From MAG-121220-bin8 sp964433845 (GTDB lineage Bacteria > Bacteroidota > Bacteroidia > Flavobacteriales > Flavobacteriaceae): 64,000 nt of DNA. The number at the start of each line of letters is the position of its first letter. Positions within the stretch are counted from its first letter, which is position 1. The DNA is taken from NCBI GenBank assembly GCA_964433845.1, contig CAYSTA010000001.1, positions 128,542 through 192,541 of the forward strand, in the 5' to 3' direction. Below the pieces are notes generated by a model that made no database searches, was not told the DNA's origin, and saw only the letters and a program-made list of their open reading frames with translations. The position numbers and the translations under genes are program-made. Positions 17,409 through 26,835 of this stretch are shown here, one piece after another.

Positions 17409-18182
17409 ATGAATAAAATAAATAAGTACCTATTTATTTCTATATTTTTTAGTTTATTAACTGGAAATGTAATAGCACAAAATCAAACACTTACAGGATT
17501 TGTTGAAAATGCAGCTGATAATTCCCCTTTATCTAGTGTTCATGTAATAAATCTTTCTCAAGTCATAGGTGTAATAACTGATAAAGCTGGAAAATTTGAA
17601 ATTCCAGTAAAACTTAATGACACTCTATATCTTTCATATCTAGGATTTAAATCGATAAAAGTTAGAGTTACAAATGACTTTCTTAAGTTCAAAAATTCAA
17701 AAATTCAATTAACAGAATTAGCATACGCACTTGAAGAAGTAATTATCTCACCATATAAATTAACTGGATATTTAGAAATCGATGCAAAAAACATTCCTAT
17801 TAGCAGATCTTTCAGATATAGTATTCCTGGTTTACCTACAAGAGGCTATGAAGGTGGTTCAAGAAATGTAGGAGCCTTCTCTAAAGTGATAAACTCTATA
17901 TTTAACCCTGCAGATTTCTTATATAATCTTTTTGGGAAAAACCCTAAACAACTTAGGAAACTAAAACAAATGAAAGATGATTATAGAATTAGAGAATTAC
18001 TAGCTTCAAAGTTTGATAGAGAGACATTAAAGGAGTTATTACAAATTGAAAAGATAGATATTGATGAAATATTAAGAAATTGCAATTATTCTGACAATTT
18101 TATCATTTCTGCAAATGATCTTCAAATATTAGATGCAATAAGTGGATGCTATGAAGAATTCAAAGTGCTTAACAGAAAGTAA
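17409..18182 (+). CDS. secreted protein with carboxypeptidase-like regulatory domain
   Basis: 257 residues. A signal peptide (about 1-24, ending NVIAQ) precedes a carboxypeptidase-D-regulatory-like beta-sandwich at about 26-110: LTGFVENAADNSPLSSVHV, VGVITDKAGKFEI and LYLSYLGFKSIKV match the N-terminal module of TonB-dependent receptors. No plug or barrel follows. Instead there is a region from 135 to 257 with a Gly-rich segment and acidic helices and no family I recognise. Such free-standing proteins are common in Bacteroidota and of unknown role. It has its own promoter box and lies alone before purB. Confidence 0.75.
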   Translation: MNKINKYLFISIFFSLLTGNVIAQNQTLTGFVENAADNSPLSSVHVINLSQVIGVITDKAGKFEIPVKLNDTLYLSYLGFKSIKVRVTNDFLKFKNSKIQLTELAYALEEVIISPYKLTGYLEIDAKNIPISRSFRYSIPGLPTRGYEGGSRNVGAFSKVINSIFNPADFLYNLFGKNPKQLRKLKQMKDDYRIRELLASKFDRETLKELLQIEKIDIDEILRNCNYSDNFIISANDLQILDAISGCYEEFKVLNRK

Positions 18183-18210
18183 TCCATTAAATAATTAAAT
18201 TTTAAAAGAT

Positions 18211-18218
18211 TAACTTTG
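18211..18218 (+). promoter_or_regulatory. -7 promoter box of purB
   Basis: TAACTTTG matches TAnnTTTG and lies 21 bases upstream of the purB ATG at 18240. Confidence 0.5.
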
Positions 18219-18239
18219 TAGACTTTCAAAAGAAAGTGT

Positions 18240-19580
18240 ATGCAACTTAATTTTCTAAATGCTATTAGTCCAATTGATGGAAGATATTATGAAAAAACTA
18301 AAGGTTTTAGAATTTTTTTTTCAGAACAAGCCTTAATAAAATACAGGGTTTTAGTTGAGATAGAATATTTCATTGCCTTAACTAGAACAAAAATTCCTAC
18401 TTTAAGTGATTTTCCAAAAGATTATATTAATAAAATAAAGGATATTTATTTAAACTTTTCCTATAATGACGCTGTTTCAATAAAGGAAATTGAAAAAGAA
18501 ACAAATCATGATGTTAAAGCTGTAGAATATTTTATAAAAAATAAGTTTAAAGATTTAAAATTAGATAAGTATTTAGAATTTATTCATTTTGGACTTACTT
18601 CTCAAGATATTAACAATACTGCTATTCCCCTTTCTATTAAAAATGCTTTAAATGAATTATATCTTCCAGAATTAAATGAATTAATTAATTTGTTAGATAA
18701 AAAAAGTAGTGAATACTCAGATATACCGATGCTTGCCAGGACGCATGGCCAACCTGCATCCCCTACAAGACTTGGAAAAGAAATTGAGGTTTTTAAAGTA
18801 AGGCTTAATGAACAATTAAAGTTTCTAAATTCAATTCCAATCGCAGCTAAATTTGGAGGAGCTACAGGAAATTTTAATGCACATCTAGTAGCTTTTCCAA
18901 AAATTGATTGGAAAAATTTTGCAACTTCTTTAATAAATGATTTAGGTCTTCAACATTCTTTTCCTACAACTCAAATCGAGCATTATGATCATTTAGCTTC
19001 TTTATTTGATTGTTTAAAAAGAATAAATACAATTATAATAGATTTTAACAGAGATATGTGGTCTTATATTTCAATGGATTATTTTAAACAAGAAATAAAG
19101 AAAAATGAAGTTGGATCATCAGCGATGCCACATAAGGTGAATCCTATTGATTTTGAAAATTCGGAAGGAAATTTAGGAATTGCCAATTCTATCTTTGAAC
19201 ATCTATCTTCTAAATTACCTATTTCAAGGCTTCAAAGAGATCTTACTGATAGTACTGTTTTGAGAAATATAGGTGTGCCATTTGCTCACACTTCCATTGC
19301 ATTTCAATCTACCATTAAAGGGATAAAAAAATTGATTGTAAATCAAAAAAAAATTGAAAAAGATTTAAATGATAATTGGGCTGTTGTTGCTGAGGCTATT
19401 CAAACAATTTTAAGAAGAGAAGGTTATCCAAACCCTTATGAAGTTTTAAAAGAACTAACCAGAAAAAACACGTCAATAAATCAAGAGAATATTCACCATT
19501 TTATTGATAAACTTGATGTTAATAATGATATAAAAATTGAATTAAAAAAAATAACCCCATTTAATTATACTGGAATATAA
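18240..19580 (+). CDS. purB: adenylosuccinate lyase
   Basis: 446 residues of the fumarase/aspartase superfamily. The start LNAISPIDGRYYEKT is typical of the PurB subgroup. ARTHGQPASPTRLGKE carries the general-acid His (H169), and the signature loop GSSAMPHKVNPIDFEN lies at about 292-307. It catalyses two steps of purine synthesis: SAICAR to AICAR, and adenylosuccinate to AMP. It ends 4 bases from the convergent rmuC. purL, an earlier step of the same pathway, is 17 kb downstream. Confidence 0.96.
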   Translation: MQLNFLNAISPIDGRYYEKTKGFRIFFSEQALIKYRVLVEIEYFIALTRTKIPTLSDFPKDYINKIKDIYLNFSYNDAVSIKEIEKETNHDVKAVEYFIKNKFKDLKLDKYLEFIHFGLTSQDINNTAIPLSIKNALNELYLPELNELINLLDKKSSEYSDIPMLARTHGQPASPTRLGKEIEVFKVRLNEQLKFLNSIPIAAKFGGATGNFNAHLVAFPKIDWKNFATSLINDLGLQHSFPTTQIEHYDHLASLFDCLKRINTIIIDFNRDMWSYISMDYFKQEIKKNEVGSSAMPHKVNPIDFENSEGNLGIANSIFEHLSSKLPISRLQRDLTDSTVLRNIGVPFAHTSIAFQSTIKGIKKLIVNQKKIEKDLNDNWAVVAEAIQTILRREGYPNPYEVLKELTRKNTSINQENIHHFIDKLDVNNDIKIELKKITPFNYTGI

Positions 19581-19584
19581 TTAA

Positions 19585-20694
19585 TCATTCTCCATTTACA
19601 GGTCTGTCAATCATATTTGTCTCAATTCCAATTTTAAAATTTCCATCTGATATTTTGGTAACGTCTTTATCAATTTTACCAAACTCTTTAGATGTATCAT
19701 TGTAATGATTAACTGCCGTACTGAGAGACTTACCTAATCTATTATGTGAATTTTGATAAGAATTTAAATGATTCGATAGTTTATCTATATTCAGAAGTAT
19801 ATCTTGAATAGATTTTTCAACTTTCAAATTATGTAATGCCTTTACAGTAATTTGTAGCATTGGAAACAAACTCATGGGGGATACTATCATCACTCTCTTT
19901 GAATATGCATATGAAACCAGATCTTTAGAATTGATTTGTAGGGTGCCTACCCTACTATTTAATAAATCTTGATACAAGCCATCAGCAGGTATAAACATAT
20001 AAGCATAATCAGTTGTTTTTTCATTTGGTCTTATATACTTGGAAGTTTCATCAATTCTTGATTTAATATCCTCTTTAAATTTTTTTTCTAATAATTGAAT
20101 TTCAGTTGAATCCGAGCTTTCTATCATTTTATTATAATTATCTAACGAAAACTTTGCATCAACCGGTATGATAAATTCTCCAACTTTCACAATTGCATCA
20201 ACTGCTTCACCACTATTAAAACTATACTGCATTTGAAATAGCTCTGGAGGTAATACATTAGCAAGTAAATTTTCCAACTGAATTTCACCAAGAATCCCTC
20301 TTTGTTTTTGATTGCTCAATATTTTTTCTAGTGACTTCATTTGATTAGCAAAATTTAAAACCTGTTGGTTTGTTCCCTTTATATTACCTAATTGTTCAGT
20401 AACATCTTTGATGACCTTATTAGATTCAGAAAACTGTTTTTGTATATCTTTTTTCGAGCTTTTGTGAAAATCAATAATTTCCTTGTTTATGGATAGTAAT
20501 TTATTTTCAATTTCTTTTCTATTTTTTTCGGAATTATCACCAACTTCTTTTCTAATGCTCTGAATTTCATTACTAAGATTGTTGGTAAGTTGAACAATTA
20601 ATTCATCAGAAGATCCACTTTTCTTAGTTTTTATGGAATATATAAGAAAAGCTAGAGTAAATAAAATAGCAATAAGAAGATAAGTTATTTCCAT
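19585..20694 (-). CDS. rmuC: DNA recombination protein RmuC
   Basis: 369 residues. An N-terminal membrane helix (about 2-20) is followed by a coiled-coil of roughly 35-130 rich in Lys/Glu/Ser/Asn. The RmuC nuclease-like core then contains KQRGILGEIQLENLLANVLP, PVDAKFSLDNYNKM and DYAYMFIPADGLYQDLL. RmuC limits inversions at short repeats, with the mechanism inferred from its endonuclease-like fold. It follows carB by 21 bases on the same strand and may be co-transcribed. Confidence 0.92.
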   Translation of the reverse strand: MEITYLLIAILFTLAFLIYSIKTKKSGSSDELIVQLTNNLSNEIQSIRKEVGDNSEKNRKEIENKLLSINKEIIDFHKSSKKDIQKQFSESNKVIKDVTEQLGNIKGTNQQVLNFANQMKSLEKILSNQKQRGILGEIQLENLLANVLPPELFQMQYSFNSGEAVDAIVKVGEFIIPVDAKFSLDNYNKMIESSDSTEIQLLEKKFKEDIKSRIDETSKYIRPNEKTTDYAYMFIPADGLYQDLLNSRVGTLQINSKDLVSYAYSKRVMIVSPMSLFPMLQITVKALHNLKVEKSIQDILLNIDKLSNHLNSYQNSHNRLGKSLSTAVNHYNDTSKEFGKIDKDVTKISDGNFKIGIETNMIDRPVNGE

Positions 20695-20715
20695 TTAACT
20701 AAGATAGAAATATTA

Positions 20716-23565
20716 TTATTTACTCAAATACATTTTTCTTCTAGAATACAATTCATAAAACTGATCATCTTTAAGATCGTCTATAAATAAAATACTCTCT
20801 CCTGTACTCTTCATCTCAGGTCCCAGACTTTTATTTACATTTGGAAACTTGTTGAAAGAAAAAACTGGTTGTTTAATAGCAAAACCTTCAAGATCAGGCT
20901 TATAATCAATGTCTGACACCCTAAGTTTACCAAGCATTACTTTTGTAGCATAGTTAACATAAGGTTGCTTATATGCTTTAGATATGAAAGGAACAGTTCT
21001 AGAAGCCCTAGGATTTGCTTCAATTATGTAAACAACTTCATCTTTAATTGCAAATTGAATATTTATTAAGCCTACAGTGTTTAATGATAATGCAATTTTA
21101 TTAGTATGATCTATAATTTGTTGCATTACATATTTTCCTAAATTAAAAGGTGGAAGAGTTGCGTTAGAATCTCCTGAGTGAACTCCACAAGGCTCTATAT
21201 GTTCCATTATTCCTATAATAAGAACATTTTTTCCATCACATATAGCATCAGCTTCAGCTTCAATTGCCCCATCTAAATAATGATCCAAAAGAAGTTTATT
21301 GTTTGGAATTTTTTGAAGAAGATCTACTACATGCGCCTCTAATTCTTTTTTATTAATAACAATCTTCATTCCTTGGCCACCTAAAACATAAGACGGTCTA
21401 ACAAGAATTGGAAAATCTAGTTTATCTGCAAGAACTAATGCTTCATCAGCGGTTTCAGCAACACCAAATTCTGGATAAGGAATATTATTTTCTTTTAATA
21501 GAGTTGAAAAACTTCCTCTATCTTCTGCTAAATCTAAAGATTTATACGTTGTGCCTATAATTTTAATTCCATATCTATCTAACTTCTCTGCAAGTTTAAG
21601 TGCAGTTTGTCCACCTAATTGAACTATAACTCCCTCAGGTTTTTCATGTTGTATTATATCATAAATATGCTCCCAGAATACAGGTTCAAAATATAGTTTG
21701 TCAGCTGTATCAAAATCCGTTGAAACAGTTTCTGGATTACAATTTATCATTATTGTTTCATATCCACACTCAGATGAAGCTAATACTCCATGAACACAAC
21801 AATAATCAAATTCAATTCCTTGTCCAATTCTATTTGGGCCAGAACCCAATACTACAATTTTTTTTCTATCGGTAACTTCGCTTTCATTTTCTGTAGTTAT
21901 TGTACCGTCAGATAATTGAATTGACTCTTCGAAAGTAGAATAATAATAGGGTGTTTTCGCTTTAAATTCTGCAGCACAAGTATCTACTAGCTTATATACT
22001 CTATTTATACTTAAACTTTTTCTTTTTTTATGAACTACACTTTCTAAACAACCTAGCATATGTGCTATTTGACGATCTGCATATCCCATTTGTTTAGCTT
22101 CTAACAATAATTCCTTTGAAATATCATCAATCTTATACTTTGAAATTTGATTTTCTAAGGCAATTAAGGACTCATATTGTCTTAAATACCAAATGTCAAT
22201 TTTTGTAATTTCATTAATTCTATCAAGAGAAATCCCCATTTTAATTGCATCATATATAACAAAAACTCTATCCCAAGATGGATTAGTTAATTTATTAATA
22301 ACTGTTTCATAATCTGTATATCCTTTTCCATCTGCTCCTATTCCATTTCTTTTAATCTCTAATGATTGAGTTGCCTTATGCAATGCTTCCATAAATGATC
22401 TACCTATACCCATAACCTCACCAACAGATTTCATTTGAAGCCCTAATGTTCTTTCAGACCCTTCAAATTTGTCAAAATTCCATCTTGGAATTTTAACAAT
22501 TACATAATCTAGTGTAGGTTCAAATAATGCAGATGTAGATTTTGTAATTTGATTATCTAACTCATCTAAACTATATCCTATTGCAAGTTTACTAGCAATT
22601 TTAGCTATCGGATAACCTGATGCTTTTGAAGCAAGAGCAGATGATCTAGATACTCTAGGATTAATTTCAATTGCAATAATTTCTTCTTTTTCATCAGGAC
22701 TAACTGCAAACTGAACATTACATCCTCCCGCAAAATCTCCAATACTTCTCATCATTTTTATTGCCATATCTCTCATCCTTTGATAGGCAGTATCTGACAG
22801 CGTCATGGCTGGTGCTACAGTAATAGAATCCCCAGTATGAATCCCCATTGGATCCATATTTTCAATGGTACAAATTATTACTACATTATCATTTTTATCT
22901 CTTAAAAGTTCTAATTCATACTCCTTCCATCCCATCAATGCTTTATCTATCAAAACTTCATGAATAGGTGAAGCTTCTAGTCCTCTAGTTAATAATTCAT
23001 CAAAATCTTTAGATTTATATACTAAAGAAGCTCCACTCCCTCCTAATGTAAAAGACGGGCGAATCACCAAGGGAAATCCAAATTCCTGAGCTATTTCTTT
23101 CCCTTTTAAAAAAGATGTAGCTGTCTTAGCGGGAGCTACTGGAATATTAATTTTTTTTAATAACTGTTTGAACTGTTCTCTATCTTCAGTAATATTTATT
23201 GCATCAATATCCACACCAATAATTTCTACATCAAATTCTTTCCAAATCCCTTTTTCATCGGCTTCAATACATAAATTTAAAGCAGTTTGACCACCCATAG
23301 TAGGTAATACTGCATCAATTTCGTGTTTAGATAAAATCTCCTTTATTGAATTTGTTGTTAATGGTTTCAAATAAATATGATCAGCCATTACTGGATCTGT
23401 CATAATAGTAGCAGGATTAGAATTTATTAAAATTGTTGTAATTCCATCCTCTTTTAAAGATCTAAGTGCTTGAGAACCAGAATAGTCAAACTCACAAGCC
23501 TGGCCAATAATTATAGGTCCAGAACCAATTATCAAAATGCTTTTTAAATCTTTTCTTAAGGGCAT
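20716..23565 (-). CDS. carB: carbamoyl-phosphate synthase large subunit (no allosteric domain)
   Basis: 949 residues, with the two ATP-grasp halves seen as repeats: GQACEFDYSGSQALRSL (21-37) and GQGIEFDYCCVHG (581-593). The first half makes carboxyphosphate (RPSFTLGGSGASLV at 169-182). A central oligomerisation region (about 400-555) follows, and the second half phosphorylates carbamate (RPSYVLGGQGMKI). The protein ends soon after the second KSTGE motif, so the C-terminal MGS-like regulatory domain of about 120 residues in the 1073-residue Escherichia coli enzyme is absent. It supplies carbamoyl phosphate for pyrimidines and arginine with the small subunit carA, encoded 39 kb away in this window. 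Confidence 0.95.
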   Translation of the reverse strand: MPLRKDLKSILIIGSGPIIIGQACEFDYSGSQALRSLKEDGITTILINSNPATIMTDPVMADHIYLKPLTTNSIKEILSKHEIDAVLPTMGGQTALNLCIEADEKGIWKEFDVEIIGVDIDAINITEDREQFKQLLKKINIPVAPAKTATSFLKGKEIAQEFGFPLVIRPSFTLGGSGASLVYKSKDFDELLTRGLEASPIHEVLIDKALMGWKEYELELLRDKNDNVVIICTIENMDPMGIHTGDSITVAPAMTLSDTAYQRMRDMAIKMMRSIGDFAGGCNVQFAVSPDEKEEIIAIEINPRVSRSSALASKASGYPIAKIASKLAIGYSLDELDNQITKSTSALFEPTLDYVIVKIPRWNFDKFEGSERTLGLQMKSVGEVMGIGRSFMEALHKATQSLEIKRNGIGADGKGYTDYETVINKLTNPSWDRVFVIYDAIKMGISLDRINEITKIDIWYLRQYESLIALENQISKYKIDDISKELLLEAKQMGYADRQIAHMLGCLESVVHKKRKSLSINRVYKLVDTCAAEFKAKTPYYYSTFEESIQLSDGTITTENESEVTDRKKIVVLGSGPNRIGQGIEFDYCCVHGVLASSECGYETIMINCNPETVSTDFDTADKLYFEPVFWEHIYDIIQHEKPEGVIVQLGGQTALKLAEKLDRYGIKIIGTTYKSLDLAEDRGSFSTLLKENNIPYPEFGVAETADEALVLADKLDFPILVRPSYVLGGQGMKIVINKKELEAHVVDLLQKIPNNKLLLDHYLDGAIEAEADAICDGKNVLIIGIMEHIEPCGVHSGDSNATLPPFNLGKYVMQQIIDHTNKIALSLNTVGLINIQFAIKDEVVYIIEANPRASRTVPFISKAYKQPYVNYATKVMLGKLRVSDIDYKPDLEGFAIKQPVFSFNKFPNVNKSLGPEMKSTGESILFIDDLKDDQFYELYSRRKMYLSK

Positions 23566-23604
23566 TAATTTTTTAAATTTTCGGTTAATGAATATATATA
23601 AAAA

Positions 23605-23631
23605 AAGGTGTTACTAAAAAAGTAACACCTT
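23605..23631 (-). terminator. rho-independent terminator after rpmH
   Basis: A perfect 11-base inverted repeat (AAGGTGTTACT, 5-base loop, AGTAACACCTT) is followed on the minus strand by a run of T. It stands between rpmH and carB and should end the rpmH transcript. The A-run on the other side could let it work in both directions. Confidence 0.85.
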
Positions 23632-23654
23632 AAATTTTTTAAATTTTTATTCAC

Positions 23655-23813
23655 TTATTTTTTATGTCTAGTTTCACAAGAAACAGAAACTTTATTTCTT
23701 CCTTTAGCTCTTCTAGATGAAAGTATTTTTCTACCACTTGGTGTGGACATTCTTTCTCTAAAACCATGTTTATTACGTCTTTTTCGATTTGATGGTTGAA
23801 AAGTTCTTTTCAT
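23655..23813 (-). CDS. rpmH: 50S ribosomal protein L34
   Basis: 52 residues. It starts MKRTFQPSNRKRRNKHGFRE, followed by RMSTPSGRKIL, SSRRAKGR and a basic C-terminus, the complete L34 pattern. It lies alone between a strong promoter (23850-23880) and a terminator (23605-23631). In many bacteria rpmH lies beside dnaA and rnpA; here the neighbours are carB and a TPR gene, a separated arrangement seen in Bacteroidota. Confidence 0.97.
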   Translation of the reverse strand: MKRTFQPSNRKRRNKHGFRERMSTPSGRKILSSRRAKGRNKVSVSCETRHKK

Positions 23814-23849
23814 TGCAATTAATTAACTATTTTTACCCAAATTTGCGGC

Positions 23850-23880
23850 CAAATATACAATATCTTTTAACTATCTCAAA
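23850..23880 (-). promoter_or_regulatory. consensus promoter of rpmH
   Basis: On the minus strand, TTTG (23877-23880), a 19-base spacer and TATATTTG (23850-23857) match the Bacteroidota housekeeping promoter exactly. The distance to the rpmH ATG gives a leader of about 30 bases. This is the clearest promoter in the window. Confidence 0.8.
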
Positions 23881-23929
23881 TGTAATATTAAAAACTTTTA
23901 AGTTTAATTAGTAATAAAAATAATAATAT

Positions 23930-24445
23930 ATGTATCCAAAATATATAAAATTAATTCTAGCTACTTTAACCTTGATTTATTCAATTTTTCAATTTTATGA
24001 AAATAATATTGGAAATGGCATAGCATTAATTTTTTTGATGATAATTTTCGTTTTTTTATATTTTAAAAATGAGATTATTATTCTTGCTTTTCTTAGACTT
24101 AGAAAACAAGACTTTGATGGAACTGAAAAATGGTTAAATAAAATAAAAAATCCAGAAAGTGCTTTAACAAAAAAACAAGTTGGTTACTACAATTATTTAA
24201 GGGGAATTATATCATCTCAAACAAATTTAACTATTGCAGAAAAGTTTTTTAAAAAAGCTATTTCAATTGGTTTGTCAATGGATCATGATTTAGCAATGGC
24301 TAAATTAAGTTTAGCTGGTATATTAATTCAAAAAAGAAGAAAAAGGGAAGCAACAACTTTGTTAAACGAAGCTAAAAAAATAGATAAACAAAAAATGTTG
24401 ACAGATCAAATTAGAATGATGCAACAACAAATGAAAAGAATTTAA
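23930..24445 (+). CDS. membrane-anchored tetratricopeptide-repeat protein
   Basis: 171 residues. Two membrane helices (about 5-22 and 28-48) anchor a soluble part with TPR-like helix pairs from about 55: LRGIISSQTNLTIAEKFFKKAIS, then LAMAKLSLAGILIQKRRKREATTLLNEAKK. It resembles small TPR proteins often found near rpmH in flavobacteria, of unknown function and probably scaffolds. Its stop codon shares TTAA with the convergent hydrolase gene. Confidence 0.75.
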   Translation: MYPKYIKLILATLTLIYSIFQFYENNIGNGIALIFLMIIFVFLYFKNEIIILAFLRLRKQDFDGTEKWLNKIKNPESALTKKQVGYYNYLRGIISSQTNLTIAEKFFKKAISIGLSMDHDLAMAKLSLAGILIQKRRKREATTLLNEAKKIDKQKMLTDQIRMMQQQMKRI

Positions 24446-25104
24446 TTCCCTTTAATAAGTATTGGTATTTTTTTGCTAATCCATTCAGCTCTTTTTAATA
24501 TCATAGCATGATCTCCTCCTGGCAATTCAATATAATCACTTAATAAATTAGTTGGAAAAATTACATCTTTTGATCCATGTATGTGAATTATATTATCTAT
24601 AGGTTTATTTTGTTTCCATTCAATTAACTCTCTAATACACCAATTCAAATAATTTTGATCTCTTTTAGATAAATATTTTCTATAAAGTTCTACTCTTTTT
24701 TTAATTTTTGGACCTAAAACAAAGGAGATTAGTGATTCAAAATCATTTATCCACTTTAAAGGAAGTAATTTATAGCTTTTAGTAATTTTTCCAAACTTCA
24801 TGTGAGGAGGCAACTCCTCGTTACACTTTATACTTGAAATAATTATTAACTTATTATATTTAATGATTTTAGAAATTTCTTGTATAAGTACTCCCCCAAA
24901 AGAAACACCAATAAGAATGGGATTTTTATGAATTATTAATTTTGAAAATCTTTTAGCATATTCTTCCAAAGACTCATCTTTTCTAGGGTCTATCCACTCT
25001 AAATAATGCAAGGAAAAATTTGAAGGAAATTCTATTCTTTCAAAAATTAATGAATTTGCAGACATTCCTGGCATTAAATAAACATGTATTAGTTTTGAAG
25101 ACAT
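24442..25104 (-). CDS. alpha/beta hydrolase
   Basis: 220 residues. The oxyanion-loop LMPGMSANSLIFERI near the start, the nucleophile elbow GVSFGG with its serine near residue 68, and HGSKDVIFPTNLL plus a late GGDHAMIL (catalytic His) complete an alpha/beta-hydrolase triad. The inserted cap (about 95-175) is rich in basic residues. No signal peptide is present, so it is cytoplasmic. The substrate is unknown. It diverges from the GNAT gene, with 72 bases between the starts. Confidence 0.8.
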   Translation of the reverse strand: MSSKLIHVYLMPGMSANSLIFERIEFPSNFSLHYLEWIDPRKDESLEEYAKRFSKLIIHKNPILIGVSFGGVLIQEISKIIKYNKLIIISSIKCNEELPPHMKFGKITKSYKLLPLKWINDFESLISFVLGPKIKKRVELYRKYLSKRDQNYLNWCIRELIEWKQNKPIDNIIHIHGSKDVIFPTNLLSDYIELPGGDHAMILKRAEWISKKIPILIKGN

Positions 25105-25139
25105 ATTTATGGTAAAACTTCTTTAAGTTCTATTTTTAG

Positions 25140-25147
25140 TATATTTG
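25140..25147 (+). promoter_or_regulatory. -7 promoter box of the GNAT gene
   Basis: TATATTTG matches TAnnTTTG and lies 29 bases upstream of the ATG at 25177. Confidence 0.5.
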
Positions 25148-25176
25148 TAGACCGTAAAATTAGAGAATAAAATTAA

Positions 25177-25464
25177 ATGGGAAATCTAATTATTAATGAT
25201 AATGTTTTTTTGCGTCAATTTGAAGTAAAGGTTGATGAAGATTTGGCAAAAATAGAATATGCCCTTCAGGATAGAAAAATCTTTCTTACAAAACTAATTC
25301 TTCCTAATTCTAACCCAGACTTTGAAGAGGCTTTTATAAAACAAGTTTTTGAAATAATAAAAGAAAAAAATATTAGTATTATGCCAACTTCACCCGAAAT
25401 CAGGAAGTTTATAAAAAAACATAAGGAATTCAAGAACTTACTTCCAATTGGAGTTAGGTTATAA
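25177..25464 (+). CDS. GNAT-like N-acetyltransferase (YjdJ type)
   Basis: 95 residues of the short Gcn5-related family (Pfam N-acetyltransferase 14542 type). After a beta pair (FLRQFEVKVDEDLAKIEYAL, KIFLTKLILPN), the end IMPTSPEIRKFIKKHKEFKNLL matches the family block that reads PxCPxxxxxxxxHPEY. The usual cysteine is replaced by Thr/Ser. The acceptor is unknown. The gene overlaps the 3' end of the convergent mtaB by 11 bases. Confidence 0.75.
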   Translation: MGNLIINDNVFLRQFEVKVDEDLAKIEYALQDRKIFLTKLILPNSNPDFEEAFIKQVFEIIKEKNISIMPTSPEIRKFIKKHKEFKNLLPIGVRL

Positions 25465-26788
25465 CAAGTTTTTTAGAGTTTTCAACGAGAACATAACCAT
25501 CATTAGAAATTTCCTTTAAATTATATTTCACAATATTATCAACTAGTTTTTTCCTCCATGGGGTTTTAACTCTTATATAATTTTCTGAAAAGCCATAAAT
25601 AAATCCTTTTTTATTCTCTGATTCAAACAATATATTTTTTTTAGTTCCTACTTGTTTAGAATAAAATTTTCTTTTCATTTTTATTGATAATGATCTCAAT
25701 AATTTACTTCTTTTATATCTAATTTGATTATGAACAACATCAGGAAGTTTATTTGCTACAGTATTGTCTCTTTCAGAGTAAGAAAAAACATGTAAATAAG
25801 AAATGTCCAAACTTTGAATAAACCTATAGGTTTCCATAAACAATTCATCTGTCTCACCAGGAAAACCAACTATTACATCCGCACCAATACATGCATTTGG
25901 TATCAAAGATTTTATATAATCAATTCTTTCCTTATATAATCCCCTTTTATATCTTCTTTTCATTAATCTAAGAATTGCATTACTTCCACTTTGTAAAGGA
26001 ATATGAAAATGAGGAACAAAGTTTTTACTTTTTGCAACAAAATTAATTATATCGTTTGATAATAAATTTGGTTCGATTGAAGAAATTCTAATCCTAGCGA
26101 TTCCCTCAACTTTATCCAATTCATTAATTAATTCTAAAAAAGTATTTTCGTGATTTTTTTTGCCAAATTCTCCCTTGCCATAATCTCCAATATTAACCCC
26201 TGTTAATACAATTTCTTTTACTCCAGATTCAGATATAGACTTAGCATTAGAAATAATATTAGTTAATTTATCACTTCTTGAAATTCCTCTTGCTAAAGGA
26301 ATAGTACAATAAGTACATTTATAATCACATCCATCCTGTACTTTTAAAAAGGATCTAGTCCTATCACCAATAGAATAGCTTGAGCTATAGAAATCTGTCT
26401 CACTTATTTCACATGAGTGAATTTCTCCAAAATCATTTTTATTTAAATCATTTAAGTAATCTAAAATTTTAAATTTTTCTTTACTCCCTAAAACTAAATC
26501 TACACCCTTTAACTTAGCCAATTCTTCTGGTTTTAATTGAGCGTAACATCCTATAGCAATGATAAAAGCTTTTGAATTTATTTTTAAAGCCTTTGAAACC
26601 AGATTTTTAAATTGTTTATCTGCATTTTGAGTTACAGAACAAGTATTGATTATGTATATATCTGAAATTTGATCAAACTTTACAATATCATAGCCTGCAT
26701 CAAGGAATTGTCTTGAAATTGTAGATGTTTCAGAAAAATTCAATTTACAACCTAGGGTTGTTAATGCAACTTTTAAACTATTATTCAT
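25454..26788 (-). CDS. mtaB: tRNA (N6-L-threonylcarbamoyladenosine(37)-C2)-methylthiotransferase
   Basis: 444-residue radical-SAM methylthiotransferase. The N-terminal domain carries one iron-sulfur cluster on C14, C50 and C81 (TLGCKLNFSE, NTCSVTQNAD, IGCYAQ). The radical-SAM cluster is on C154, C158 and C161 (DGCDYKCTYCTIPLARG), and the C-terminal region from about 375 is TRAM-like. The TLGCKLN and NTCSVT motifs indicate the MtaB (t6A37) branch rather than MiaB or RimO. A divergent promoter is shared with the adjacent lipoprotein gene. Confidence 0.93.
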   Translation of the reverse strand: MNNSLKVALTTLGCKLNFSETSTISRQFLDAGYDIVKFDQISDIYIINTCSVTQNADKQFKNLVSKALKINSKAFIIAIGCYAQLKPEELAKLKGVDLVLGSKEKFKILDYLNDLNKNDFGEIHSCEISETDFYSSSYSIGDRTRSFLKVQDGCDYKCTYCTIPLARGISRSDKLTNIISNAKSISESGVKEIVLTGVNIGDYGKGEFGKKNHENTFLELINELDKVEGIARIRISSIEPNLLSNDIINFVAKSKNFVPHFHIPLQSGSNAILRLMKRRYKRGLYKERIDYIKSLIPNACIGADVIVGFPGETDELFMETYRFIQSLDISYLHVFSYSERDNTVANKLPDVVHNQIRYKRSKLLRSLSIKMKRKFYSKQVGTKKNILFESENKKGFIYGFSENYIRVKTPWRKKLVDNIVKYNLKEISNDGYVLVENSKKLVIT

Positions 26789-26803
26789 TTATATTGAAAA
26801 ACT

Positions 26804-26811
26804 TAATTTTG
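26804..26811 (+). promoter_or_regulatory. -7 promoter box of the oligopeptide-binding lipoprotein gene
   Basis: TAATTTTG matches TAnnTTTG, 24 bases before the ATG at 26836. It stands 4 bases from the opposite-strand box of mtaB. Confidence 0.45.
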
Positions 26812-26815
26812 CAAG

Positions 26816-26823
26816 CAAATATA
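26816..26823 (-). promoter_or_regulatory. -7 promoter box of mtaB
   Basis: TATATTTG on the minus strand, 27 bases before the mtaB ATG. A TTTG at 26841-26844 is 17 bases upstream and lies within the first codons of the divergent gene. Confidence 0.5.
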
Positions 26824-26835
26824 AGTTGAAATCTT

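Noticed and set aside
20716..23565. carB as a truncated pseudogene
   Set aside because: The frame is intact over both ATP-grasp halves with all motifs, ends cleanly, and flavobacterial CarB is generally this short.
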